DNA from: an uncultured Collinsella sp.
GTDB taxonomy: Bacteria; Actinomycetota; Coriobacteriia; Coriobacteriales; Coriobacteriaceae
NCBI GenBank assembly: GCA_900757185.1
Contig: CAAEMX010000054.1
Location: forward strand, 1-41,781
Length of the DNA: 41,781 nt
Reading direction: 5' to 3'
The notes below the pieces were generated by a model. It searched no databases. It saw only the letters and a program-made list of their open reading frames with translations, and was not told the DNA's origin. This document shows, piece after piece, positions 8,743-17,018 of the stretch. Numbering within the stretch: the first letter of the stretch is position 1; each line of letters starts with the position of its first letter. Position numbers and translations under genes: made by a program.

Positions 8743-9007
8743 GGCCGTCGCCCTGGCCACCGCCGTCAGTATCCTAGCGTTTGGGCCAGCCATGGCCTTT
8801 GCCCAGCAAGAACAGGCGCAGGCCGCCACGCAAGTGACGGTCGACCTCTCGGAGCTCGACCGCGGCAACTGCAAGGAACCGTTGGCACAGACAGACGACA
8901 GACGATGGCTCTTGGCAGCAGGCGCCACGACAGCAGGCGCGGGAACCGCCGGCCTCGGTCTGCACATCAAACGCAGCCAGAAACGAAACACGGACAGGCC
9001 GCACTAA
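8726..9007 (+). CDS. Small exported protein with C-terminal membrane anchor
   Basis: A protein of about 93 residues that starts inside the end of the previous gene; GTG at 8726 is chosen, and a TTG at 8696 is an alternative. Layout: basic N-terminus and signal peptide (residues 1-27, ending PAMAFA), a short acidic mature part with VTVDLSELDRGNC, then a hydrophobic Ala/Gly/Thr-rich helix (WLLAAGATTAGAGTAGLGLH) and a basic tail KRSQKR. This signal-peptide plus stop-transfer layout resembles a sortase-anchored protein without the LPxTG box. The motif E-(L/I)-D-x-G-N-C recurs in the next protein. Confidence 0.6.
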   Translation: MRTRHKAVALATAVSILAFGPAMAFAQQEQAQAATQVTVDLSELDRGNCKEPLAQTDDRRWLLAAGATTAGAGTAGLGLHIKRSQKRNTDRPH

Positions 9008-9025
9008 ATTAGCTAAGGAGACCCC

Positions 9026-10456
9026 ATGGCATCGAAGAACCTTTTGCCCGTCGTCGCACTCTGCGGCGCGCTCGCAACCGGAACGCCTGTCGCCGCTTGG
9101 GCGACTCCCGTCATGGCAGACTCCTTACCAGCAGCCCTAAGCTCCGCACCAAATCCGTCGAGCGCCATTGCGTGCAAGCGTTTTTCGTTCGCACAGGCCG
9201 CAATCTCAACCTCGGGATGCCTTCGTCGTAATACGGACGGCTCGATAGTCGTGGATATCAATCGTTCGAACAAGGCAAACGGCTCCCAGGCGGGGTGCGC
9301 CGTCTGCACGTGGCGCTCGATTGTGCTCGATGCAGATGGCGATCCGTGCGATTTGGGGTTGCGCATCGATATCGCTTCGGTCGATGACTCGGCGAACGGA
9401 GCGAAGGTCGCCTTCGACGGTGCGTTTTTCGAGAAAGGAGGCGGTATATGTCTGGGCTGCGCCGCCGCGAATGCAGACGATGTGCAGCCCACCCTCTCAT
9501 TCACGGCATCGCTGCGGCTGACCAAGGCGGGCACCGATGCCATCGCGGCGGGAGAAGCATCCCTGCTGTTCTACGCCGCCAGCACCGAAGACACAGACAT
9601 TCATTTCGAGAAGCCGGCCGGATCGCTCAGCCTTACGCGCGGGACGGAGGCAGGCCCTATTGCGATCGATACCCACACGCTAGGCAGGCAACGCATTCTT
9701 GCCGACCCGGCGCTTCTCGAGATGGAGTGGAACGGATCCGGAGCCGTCGGGATTGTCCCCTCCGCGCTTGACGCCAAGACGCTCCCCTCAAACGACGAAC
9801 CCATCAACGCAACCATACAAGAAGAGAGCACGGACAAAGAAGCAGGTGCGGGCGACACGCCGTCGCCGACAAACAGCGTCCCAGCTTCTTTCGAAGCACC
9901 GAATGAGCCCGCTACCGGTCCAAACGATCCCGAGCTCGCGGACAGTCTGGGGCTTGCTGATCCTCAGGAGATCGATGAAGGTAACTGCTGCGTGCTTGCC
10001 GCCCTCGACCACACAGAGGTCATCGATGCTGCAAACATCGAAGTTGCCGCCGCCAATCAGCCCGTCCGCAAGTCGGCCATCATCGCATTTCCCGAATCCA
10101 TCGAAGTCGTCTATTTGCCATCGGGCGAGGTCGTGGCCCCAACGCTGCTCACCTTGTTGGGCGCCAAGAATACTCGAAACGAAATTAAAAAGGTCACGGT
10201 TGTCGACCCTGCAACCACCGCTAAACTGCGTCTATACGCCGTTGCCCCAGACGGAGGCAAGACCTTGGAATTCGATGGCGACACACTTCTAGCCTGGCGA
10301 CGTCTGGACATTATGCAAGACGTCTCGTATCAGATCGAACTCGAAGGGTTTGATCGTGCCCGCGATGCCAATATCATCGCCGCGGCTATTGAATCCCCGC
10401 AGCGGCTTATGACACTGCGCTTTGACTACTACCCCTATGTCCCGACAACCACCTGA
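9026..10456 (+). CDS. Large secreted Cys-containing surface protein
   Basis: A 476-residue exported protein of unknown function. Residues 1-31 are a signal peptide (ending TPVMA-DS). The mature chain has an N-terminal beta-rich domain with paired cysteines (CAVC near 91-94, CLGC near 142-145), a second beta-rich stretch, a Pro/Ser/Thr/Glu-rich linker (about 260-310), the motif QEIDEGNC near 324, and a C-terminal beta domain (IAFPESIEVVYLPSGEVVAP onward) that looks like a distant relative of the domain in the 8143-8742 protein. It ends in PTTT, with no anchor. AAGGAG precedes the ATG 19 bp after the previous stop. It may be a secreted filament or adhesin subunit; the evidence is weak. Confidence 0.7.
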   Translation: MASKNLLPVVALCGALATGTPVAAWATPVMADSLPAALSSAPNPSSAIACKRFSFAQAAISTSGCLRRNTDGSIVVDINRSNKANGSQAGCAVCTWRSIVLDADGDPCDLGLRIDIASVDDSANGAKVAFDGAFFEKGGGICLGCAAANADDVQPTLSFTASLRLTKAGTDAIAAGEASLLFYAASTEDTDIHFEKPAGSLSLTRGTEAGPIAIDTHTLGRQRILADPALLEMEWNGSGAVGIVPSALDAKTLPSNDEPINATIQEESTDKEAGAGDTPSPTNSVPASFEAPNEPATGPNDPELADSLGLADPQEIDEGNCCVLAALDHTEVIDAANIEVAAANQPVRKSAIIAFPESIEVVYLPSGEVVAPTLLTLLGAKNTRNEIKKVTVVDPATTAKLRLYAVAPDGGKTLEFDGDTLLAWRRLDIMQDVSYQIELEGFDRARDANIIAAAIESPQRLMTLRFDYYPYVPTTT

Positions 10457-10480
10457 GGCTTAAATGCTGCGCATCATTCC

Positions 10481-10504
10481 TAATACCACTTATATAACGT
10501 ATTA
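10481..10504. promoter_or_regulatory. TAATAC/GTATTA inverted repeat before the DUF554 gene
   Basis: TAATAC at 10481 and GTATTA ending at 10504 are perfect inverted arms around a 12-nt AT-rich spacer that contains TATATAA. It lies between the secreted cluster and the DUF554 gene and could be an operator or simply the promoter core of that gene. Confidence 0.3.
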
Positions 10505-10574
10505 GATGAGTCGCGATGTGCCTCGCATTTCGTTCTGCTACGATTGCCACGTTGGCATCAATACAGGAGGGCTC

Positions 10575-11291
10575 ATGCCGGGCTTGGGAACAATCATCAA
10601 CGTTGCGCTTTTAGTTGCGGGCGGTCTTTTGGGATTAGCGGGCGGCCGCTTCATTACACCGCACATCCAAGACACGCTCATGAAAGCATCGGGGCTGTGC
10701 GTCCTGTTTATCGGCCTGGGCGGCACCATGCAAAAGATGCTCATCATCGATGGAAAGGCGCTAGCGACCACCGGTACCACCATGCTCATCGTCTCATTTG
10801 CGCTCGGTTCGCTCATCGGCGAGGCCATCAACTTGGAGGCCGCCATCGAGAACCTTGGCGAATGGCTCAAGCGCAAGACTGGCAGTGAGGGCGATAACAA
10901 GTTCACCAACGCTTTTGTCTCGACTTCACTCACCGTGTGCATCGGCGCCATGGCCATTGTGGGATCGATCCAGGACGGCCTGCTCGGCGACTGGTCAACG
11001 CTTGCCCTCAAGGGCGCACTGGACTGCATCATCGTCTGCACCATGACGGCCTCGCTTGGCCGCGGCTGCATCTTCTCCGCCCTGCCCGTCGCCGTGTTCC
11101 AGGGGACGATCACGTTGTTTGCCGGCGCGCTCTCCCCCATCATGACCACAGCTGCCCTCAACAGCCTTTCGCTCGTAGGTTCCATGCTCATCTTCTGTGT
11201 CGGCGTCAACCTCATCCGTCCTCAGACCTTCCGCACGGCCAATATGCTTCCCTCCGTCGTCATCGCCGTCATCTACGCCCTCCTGTTCTAA
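10575..11291 (+). CDS. DUF554 family membrane protein
   Basis: A 238-residue integral membrane protein of the DUF554 (YqgA-like) family: the opening MPGLGTIINVALLVAGGLLG is the family's usual first helix, followed by several more helices, the loop FALGSLIGEAINLEAAIENL and AIVGSIQDGLLGD. Molecular function is unknown for the family; a transporter role is often guessed. The ATG at 10575 has AGGAGG just upstream, which decides it over the earlier in-frame codon at 10506. It stands alone, 87 bp before the TerB operon. Confidence 0.85.
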   Translation: MPGLGTIINVALLVAGGLLGLAGGRFITPHIQDTLMKASGLCVLFIGLGGTMQKMLIIDGKALATTGTTMLIVSFALGSLIGEAINLEAAIENLGEWLKRKTGSEGDNKFTNAFVSTSLTVCIGAMAIVGSIQDGLLGDWSTLALKGALDCIIVCTMTASLGRGCIFSALPVAVFQGTITLFAGALSPIMTTAALNSLSLVGSMLIFCVGVNLIRPQTFRTANMLPSVVIAVIYALLF

Positions 11292-11312
11292 ATCTATCAA
11301 CGCATCGGTATC

Positions 11313-11342
11313 TCGAACATCTGTTTGATGCTGTGCTATGAT
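11313..11342 (+). promoter_or_regulatory. Promoter of the TerB/BrxD/helicase operon with SOS-like (LexA) box
   Basis: TCGAACATCTGTTTGA at 11313-11328 differs at one arm base from TCGAAC-N4-GTTCGA, the SOS box of mycobacteria. TATGAT at 11337-11342 is a good -10; the hexamer 17 nt upstream (CGAACA) is a weak -35 lying inside the SOS-like box, so a bound repressor would block RNA polymerase. The GTG start of the operon is 36 bp downstream of the -10. LexA control is inferred from the motif only. Confidence 0.5.
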
Positions 11343-11378
11343 ATGAGGTCACCGTAGCTGCGTTCGAGAGGAGGAGCG

Positions 11379-13133
11379 GTGGCCGACCAGGACATCAAGA
11401 TGCTCATCGAGCGCATTATGGCCGAGGCCCGGACCCATCAGTCCGCCCGCTTCTCAAACGAAACCTACGCAGACGAGCCGATTCTCAAAACCGGCCGACA
11501 GATGCAGAATTTCCTCCCCGACCAGTACCGTAAAATGCGCGAGATATCGCGCTGGCAGGATGACCCCAAGGGCGGTGCGGGCCGCTGGCTTTCGGAAGCC
11601 GAGCTTTTTTACCGCCAGGGCCTGCTGATGGCCGACTTTGAGGACGACTGTCCCTACAACGGCACCTTTAAGTCGTACTTTCCCACCTACAACGCCATGA
11701 GCGACCGGCAACTGCGCGGCTACTTTACCTGGCGTGCCCAAGTGCGCCGCGGAACCGTCGAGGAAACGTCTACGTCCTTTGCCTTTCTGTATCTCTATGA
11801 GCTGATCTGCGGCATTGGCGTAGATAATCCACTCGATGGTTTTAACAAGATCAAGGCTTTTTGGGATGTCTATCGCGCCTTCGAGCCCGGCATCGACCGG
11901 TTTGCGCGCGTGTGGCTGCAAGATTACGCCGTGTTCCACGGGCTCGACCCCAAGCTGCTTCGCGACTCTAAAACCGTCATGTTCGATAACGCCCTTATCG
12001 AACTGCGGCGCGCGGCACGAGACCTTGTACCGGCACCGTCCAGCCAGACCCCTAAGCGTCGCAAAACCTCCGAGCCCACGCTCCCCCTTCCGCCCGATGA
12101 GGTGCGCGAGGAGCGACTCATGGCCGCCATCAACGCCCTCTCCACGTACAACCTAAGTAGCTCGCGGCTCGACCGCAGCCACCACCGCGATCTGCGCCAC
12201 GTGGCGTGCGCCGTGTATGTCCGCATGGCGCGCTACTATGACACGCACCGAAAGACCGGCATCGTGGCAAGTTTATTTGGGGAGGAGACGGCAATGCCCT
12301 ACACCATGTTTGCCTCGGCCGTATTCTTTGCGCCCGAGCGCCACGAGGACTGCGAATACCGTCTGGACCCCATCCATATCTACCGTTGCCAAAACGGTTT
12401 TTGGGAATGCATGCGGATTCACGGCAGCAGACAAAAGAGCAGCAAACTTGGCGAGATGATGCGCGCCTGCGACCAACGCCTGCGCCTGGCCCTGGACCCC
12501 GCCCATCCCCTGAAGGAAGAAAAGGTCCCCAAATATCTGGCCAAGATTATCGATGACGAGATTGTGGCATGGCTTTCGTGGGACGCCGCACACCAGCCCG
12601 TCAAGATCGATATCGATTTGAGCCAGCTGGGGCACATTCGGAGTGCTGCCGCACAAACGCGCGAAGCGCTTTTGATCGACGAGGAACGCGAGGACGGCGC
12701 GTCCGCAGAAGCCGAGGCTACGGACTCAGGGCAACCGGAAGCCGAGCCCGTAGCCGACGCGATGGTCGAGGCGGTCGCGGCGGCCGCAGGGCAGGACGAG
12801 TCCGACGAGCCAACCATATCCACCGAACAGTTTGGTGTCGTGGCACCGCTTCTCGCGCCGACGCCCGCGTTCGCAGCTGCTACGCCCGCTGACGCCACAA
12901 ACGAACTCGCGCCCGCCGCAAACGCCTATCTCCGCGCTCTGCTCGAGCACAACGCAGTACAGGCGGAATCGGCGGTAGTGCAATCGGAGCAGAGCGAGGA
13001 CATGCTCGTCGATACCATCAACGAGGCGCTCTTTGACCTGGTGGGCGACACCGTAATTGAATTTAGCGCAGCAGGGCCGCAGATTATCGAGGACTACGAA
13101 GCAGACGTGAGAGGATACCTAGACCATGAGTGA
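11379..13133 (+). CDS. TerB-N/TerB-C domain protein
   Basis: A 584-residue protein. Residues about 30-220 match the TerB-N style (ISRWQDDPKGGAGRWLSEAE, then FTWRAQVRRG and FLYLYELICGIG). A middle helical part (about 245-430) is followed by an Ala/Glu-rich linker (about 430-540). The C-terminus, DTINEALFDLVGDTVIEF...IIEDYEADVRGYL, is the TerB-C module. TerB-type proteins occur in tellurite-stress and phage-defence islands and are thought to be sensors or scaffolds, often beside ATPases and helicases. The start is a GTG with GAGGAG upstream; the stop overlaps the next gene by 8 bp. First gene of a three-gene cassette; it probably recruits or regulates the other two. Confidence 0.8.
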   Translation: MADQDIKMLIERIMAEARTHQSARFSNETYADEPILKTGRQMQNFLPDQYRKMREISRWQDDPKGGAGRWLSEAELFYRQGLLMADFEDDCPYNGTFKSYFPTYNAMSDRQLRGYFTWRAQVRRGTVEETSTSFAFLYLYELICGIGVDNPLDGFNKIKAFWDVYRAFEPGIDRFARVWLQDYAVFHGLDPKLLRDSKTVMFDNALIELRRAARDLVPAPSSQTPKRRKTSEPTLPLPPDEVREERLMAAINALSTYNLSSSRLDRSHHRDLRHVACAVYVRMARYYDTHRKTGIVASLFGEETAMPYTMFASAVFFAPERHEDCEYRLDPIHIYRCQNGFWECMRIHGSRQKSSKLGEMMRACDQRLRLALDPAHPLKEEKVPKYLAKIIDDEIVAWLSWDAAHQPVKIDIDLSQLGHIRSAAAQTREALLIDEEREDGASAEAEATDSGQPEAEPVADAMVEAVAAAAGQDESDEPTISTEQFGVVAPLLAPTPAFAAATPADATNELAPAANAYLRALLEHNAVQAESAVVQSEQSEDMLVDTINEALFDLVGDTVIEFSAAGPQIIEDYEADVRGYLDHE

Positions 13134-14430
13134 TACCGCATCCGCAGCACCTCGCGTGCCCAAGCGCGTCGCTGCCGTCATTCTCAACTCGCTCAAGGGC
13201 GGCGTGGTCCCGCGCATCGGCCTTCCTTACATCACCGTAGGGCGCGAGGTCGAGATCCGCGCCCTGCTCACCGATCTGAGTCTCATCGCCGACGGTGGCG
13301 CGAGCTTCCGCTTTCTGGTCGGTCGTTACGGCGCCGGCAAGAGCTTTTTGCTCCAGACTATCCGCACGCACGCCATGGGCGAGGGGTTCGTCGTCGCTGA
13401 TGCCGACCTGTCGCCCGAGCGCCGCCTGCAGGGCGGTCAGGGACAGGGCCTTGCCACCTACCGCGAGCTCATCCGCAATATATCGACCAAGACGCGCCCC
13501 GAGGGCGGTGCGCTCAACCTTATTCTGGATCGCTGGGTCGCCTCGTGTGCCGACGTCGACGAGTCGGTCGTCAATGCCCAACTGGCCCCGCTCGAGGAGA
13601 TGGTCCACGGCTTCGACTTCACCCGCATGCTCCGCCGCTATCGCATGGCCGCATCCGGGGGCGACGAAGAGACCATGAGCCGCGTGACCAAATGGATTCG
13701 CGGCGAATACCGCACCAAGAGCGAGGCACGCGCCGAGTTGGGCTCCTCGACCATCATCAGCGACGACGATTGGTACGACTACGTCAAACTCATCGCGCGT
13801 TTTTTGGTTTGCAGCGGCTACAAGGGCATGCTGGTGCTCATCGACGAGCTCGTGAATCTGTATAAGATTCCCAATGCCATCACGCGCCAGTACAACTACG
13901 AGAAGATCCTGACCATGTACAACGACACACTTCAGGGCAAGGCGCAGTACCTGGGCATGATCATGGGCGGCACGCCAACCTCCATCGAAGACCGCCGCCG
14001 CGGCGTGTTCTCCTACGAGGCTCTGCGCAGCCGACTCGCTCAGGGTCGCTTTGCGCGTGAGGACCTTAAGGACATGCTCGCACCCATCATCCGCCTGCAG
14101 CCGCTCACCTACGAGGAGCTACTGGTGCTCATCGAAAAACTCATGCAAATTCACGCCGGCTACTTTGGCTGGACGCCCACGCTTACCGAGAACGACTTGG
14201 TGGACTTCCTCAAGATCGAGTTCGGTCGTGTGGGAGCCGACACGCATCTGACGCCGCGTGAAGTCATTCGTGACTTTATCGAGTTGCTCGACATCCTATG
14301 CCAAAACCCCGACGCCAACGTGGCCGAGCTGCTGCAAAGCGTCGGCGGCGACGCGCTGGCGCCGGCAGCCGCAACAGGCGACACCGATACCGCAGGCGGC
14401 GACCGTAACTTCGCCGAATTCACCATCTAA
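13126..14430 (+). CDS. BrxD-like ATP-binding protein (DUF2791)
   Basis: A 434-residue P-loop ATPase. Walker A is GRYGAGKS (residues 66-73) and Walker B is LVLIDEL (about 236-242, with D240-E241). The N-terminal LNSLKGGVVPRIGLPYITVGRE and the later GGTPTSIEDRRRGVFSYEALRSRL are typical of the BREX ATP-binding protein family (DUF2791, BrxD). BrxD is found in several BREX subtypes beside the helicase BrxHI. Here it overlaps the TerB gene by 8 bp and precedes the helicase by 116 bp, with no PglX, PglZ or BrxC nearby. Expected to be a cytoplasmic AAA-like ATPase that loads or controls the helicase (inference). Confidence 0.85.
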   Translation: MSDTASAAPRVPKRVAAVILNSLKGGVVPRIGLPYITVGREVEIRALLTDLSLIADGGASFRFLVGRYGAGKSFLLQTIRTHAMGEGFVVADADLSPERRLQGGQGQGLATYRELIRNISTKTRPEGGALNLILDRWVASCADVDESVVNAQLAPLEEMVHGFDFTRMLRRYRMAASGGDEETMSRVTKWIRGEYRTKSEARAELGSSTIISDDDWYDYVKLIARFLVCSGYKGMLVLIDELVNLYKIPNAITRQYNYEKILTMYNDTLQGKAQYLGMIMGGTPTSIEDRRRGVFSYEALRSRLAQGRFAREDLKDMLAPIIRLQPLTYEELLVLIEKLMQIHAGYFGWTPTLTENDLVDFLKIEFGRVGADTHLTPREVIRDFIELLDILCQNPDANVAELLQSVGGDALAPAAATGDTDTAGGDRNFAEFTI

Positions 14431-14463
14431 CCTGCCAAAAAGGGACAGGTTTATTTTGGCAGG
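14431..14463 (+). repeat. Hairpin between brxD-like and helicase genes
   Basis: CCTGCCAAAA (14431-14440) and TTTTGGCAGG (14454-14463) form a perfect 10-bp stem around a 13-nt loop with GGGACAGG. It begins right after the stop codon and has no following T-run, so it is not a standard terminator; it could stabilise or cleave the operon mRNA, or be a dispersed intergenic palindrome like the hairpins at 28551 and 41641. Confidence 0.55.
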
Positions 14464-14546
14464 CTCTATCTGGGCAAACGTTGAAGCAGTAATGCAGCAA
14501 GCCACTGCCCGCCGCGTTGAGAGATTCGCTTTTGAAAGGAGGCCCC

Positions 14547-16991
14547 GTGAACGCCTTTGACCGCTACGCCCCGTTTATCCAAGACTTCATCTACTCCCAC
14601 GATTGGGAGAGCCTACGCTCTATCCAGGTTGCAGCAGCTGATGCCATCTTTAACACGCAAGATAATGTGCTCCTGACGGCATCCACGGCTTCCGGCAAAA
14701 CCGAGGCAGCCTTCTTTCCCATCCTGACCGAGTTTTGGGAGAACCCGCCCGCAAGCGTGGGCGCCCTCTACATTGGCCCCCTCAAGGCGCTCATCAACGA
14801 CCAATTCGTCCGCCTCAACGACCTGTGCGAAGAAGCCGATATCCCCGTCTGGCACTGGCATGGCGATGTCTCGCAATCACACAAGGCCAAACTCATCAAA
14901 AAACCGAGCGGCATCCTACAGATTACGCCCGAGTCGCTCGAGGCGCTCCTGATCCATAAGCACATGGCGATCCCACGCATGTTTTGCGACCTGCGCTATG
15001 TGGTTATCGACGAAGTCCATTCGCTCATGCGCGGCGACCGCGGCGGGCAGACGCTCTGTCTTATCGAGCGCCTCTCGCGCATGGCAGGCGTGCAGCCCCG
15101 CCGCATTGGCCTTTCGGCCACCATCGGCGACCCCGAGCGCACGGGCACCTTTCTCTCGCAGGGAACGGGGCGCGACTGCGTTATCCCCCGCTTTGAGGAA
15201 CCGCGCCGCGTGTGGCGCATCTCCATGGAGCACTTCTACAACTCGGGCCCCCAGGCTCAGCAACGAGGATTCGTAGGCACAGGTCCACAAGAAGCCGAGG
15301 TGCTTGCTTGCGAGCGTATTGAGACGGCGGCGCCCACGGCGCTGCCCGCATCCGGACAAGACATGTGCCACAGCGGACGGCTTACACAGGAAGAACACCG
15401 TCAACGTCGTGAGCAGGCGCGGGGCAAGGCCGCTCCCAAAGACCGTCGCACTTCCTCGGCCCCCGAGGGCGAAGTCGACATCCCACGAGCGACCGAACAG
15501 GCGCTTCTCAACCCCACCGACACGGCGCCCGACAACGCCGACCCCGGCATGGGCTATATCTTTGAGCATACACGCGGCCGCAAATGCCTGGTCTTTGCCA
15601 ACTCGCGCGAGGAGGCAGAGGCCGTGTGCTCCATGCTGCGCAGCTACTGCGAGAGCCGGCACGAGCCCGACCGTTTTCTTATCCATCACGGCAATCTTTC
15701 GGCATCGCTACGCGAGACGGCCGAGGAGCTCATGCGCGACGAGGAGCAGACGCAGACAACCGTCACCACCTCTACGTTGGAGCTCGGTATCGATATCGGC
15801 CGCCTGGAGCGCGCCTTCCAGATTGACGCGCCGTTTACCGTCAGCTCCTTTTTGCAGCGCATGGGGCGCACAGGCCGTCGCGATCTTCCGCCCGAGATGT
15901 GGTTTGTCATGCGCGAGGAAGAGCCCGAGCCGCGCACGATGATGCCCGAAACCATTCCCTGGAAGCTCCTGCAGGGTATCGCGCTCGTACAACTCTATCG
16001 CGAGGAAAAGTGGGTCGAGCCACCCGAGCTCGATCGTCTCCCCTACAGCCTGCTCTATCACCAGACTATGTCGACCCTCGCCAGCACCGGCGAGCTCACG
16101 CCGGCCGAACTTGCCCAGCGCGTGCTCACGCTCAGCTATTTCCACCGTGTCTCGGCAGACGATTACCGTGTGCTGCTACGTCACCTCATTAAGATCGACC
16201 ATATCCAGGTCACCGAAGGTGGCGGGCTCATCGTGGGTCTCGCGGGCGAGCGCATCATCAACAACTTTAAGTTCTACGCCGTGTTCCAGGAAAACGAGGA
16301 GTTTACCGTCCGGAGCGAATCGGCTGAGCTGGGCACGATCGTTAATCCGCCCCCGCCCGGTGAGCGCATCGCCATCGCCGGACACTGCTGGATTGTCGAG
16401 GAAGTGGACTGGAAGCGCCACACTGTCTTTGCCACGCAGGTCAAGGGCCGGGTGCCGGCCTACTTTGGCGACTGCCCCGGCGACATTAACACGCATGTGC
16501 TCGAGCGCATGCGCCAAGCGCTCACTGAGCACGCAGCATATCCGTACCTTATGGGTAACGCACGGGCTCGCTTGGCGCAGGCTCGTCATACCGCCGAGAT
16601 TTCGGGCGCGGGAACTAAGCCGCTCATCAACCTGGGTGGCGACACCTGGGTGCTCTTCCCCTGGTTGGGCAGCTACGCCTTCCTAGCACTCGAGCGCATG
16701 CTTAAAATCAAATGCGCCGCTGAGCTGGGCCTTCGCGGACTCGACCCGTCACGCCCGTACTTTATGCAGTTTAAGATGAAGGCCGACGAGGAGACGTTCT
16801 TTGAGGTGCTCGCCGCCGAGGCCGAAAAGGACTTCGATCCCATCGAGCTCGTCTATCCTGGCGAGGTGCCTTACTTTGACCGCTACGACGAGTTTGTTCC
16901 CGAAGAGCTCGTGCGCAAGGGCTTTGCCGAAGGCGTGCTCGACATAGAGGGCATGAAGCAGCGCGTTCACGGCTGGCGCGACCACGCCTAA
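14547..16991 (+). CDS. Lhr/BrxHI-like DEAD/DEAH-box helicase
   Basis: An 814-residue superfamily 2 helicase. Motif I is ASTASGKT (45-52), motif II DEVH (155-158), motif III SAT, then a long charged insert (about 270-335), RecA2 with LVFANSREEAE, TSTLELGIDIG (motif V) and QRMGRTGRR (motif VI). The C-terminal half resembles Lhr-type and BrxHI helicases, with a distinctive beta-rich part near NPPPPGERIAIAGHCWIVEEVDW. The GTG at 14547 is chosen for its AAAGGAGG ribosome site. Last gene of the TerB/BrxD/helicase cassette; convergent with the spermidine-synthase-like gene. A role in unwinding or translocating on invading nucleic acid is inferred from family context. Confidence 0.9.
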   Translation: MNAFDRYAPFIQDFIYSHDWESLRSIQVAAADAIFNTQDNVLLTASTASGKTEAAFFPILTEFWENPPASVGALYIGPLKALINDQFVRLNDLCEEADIPVWHWHGDVSQSHKAKLIKKPSGILQITPESLEALLIHKHMAIPRMFCDLRYVVIDEVHSLMRGDRGGQTLCLIERLSRMAGVQPRRIGLSATIGDPERTGTFLSQGTGRDCVIPRFEEPRRVWRISMEHFYNSGPQAQQRGFVGTGPQEAEVLACERIETAAPTALPASGQDMCHSGRLTQEEHRQRREQARGKAAPKDRRTSSAPEGEVDIPRATEQALLNPTDTAPDNADPGMGYIFEHTRGRKCLVFANSREEAEAVCSMLRSYCESRHEPDRFLIHHGNLSASLRETAEELMRDEEQTQTTVTTSTLELGIDIGRLERAFQIDAPFTVSSFLQRMGRTGRRDLPPEMWFVMREEEPEPRTMMPETIPWKLLQGIALVQLYREEKWVEPPELDRLPYSLLYHQTMSTLASTGELTPAELAQRVLTLSYFHRVSADDYRVLLRHLIKIDHIQVTEGGGLIVGLAGERIINNFKFYAVFQENEEFTVRSESAELGTIVNPPPPGERIAIAGHCWIVEEVDWKRHTVFATQVKGRVPAYFGDCPGDINTHVLERMRQALTEHAAYPYLMGNARARLAQARHTAEISGAGTKPLINLGGDTWVLFPWLGSYAFLALERMLKIKCAAELGLRGLDPSRPYFMQFKMKADEETFFEVLAAEAEKDFDPIELVYPGEVPYFDRYDEFVPEELVRKGFAEGVLDIEGMKQRVHGWRDHA

Positions 16992-17018
16992 GACCAGTCT
17001 TTTTTGGGACGGGGAGAC

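Noticed and set aside
11379..16991. Complete BREX system
   Set aside because: Only BrxD- and BrxHI-like genes are present; no PglX, PglZ, BrxC or BrxL homologue is seen in the neighbouring genes.
16992..17018. Terminator between the convergent helicase and spermidine-synthase-like genes
   Set aside because: AAGAC-CA-GTCTT followed by T-run is only a 5-bp stem with a 2-nt loop, too weak to call.
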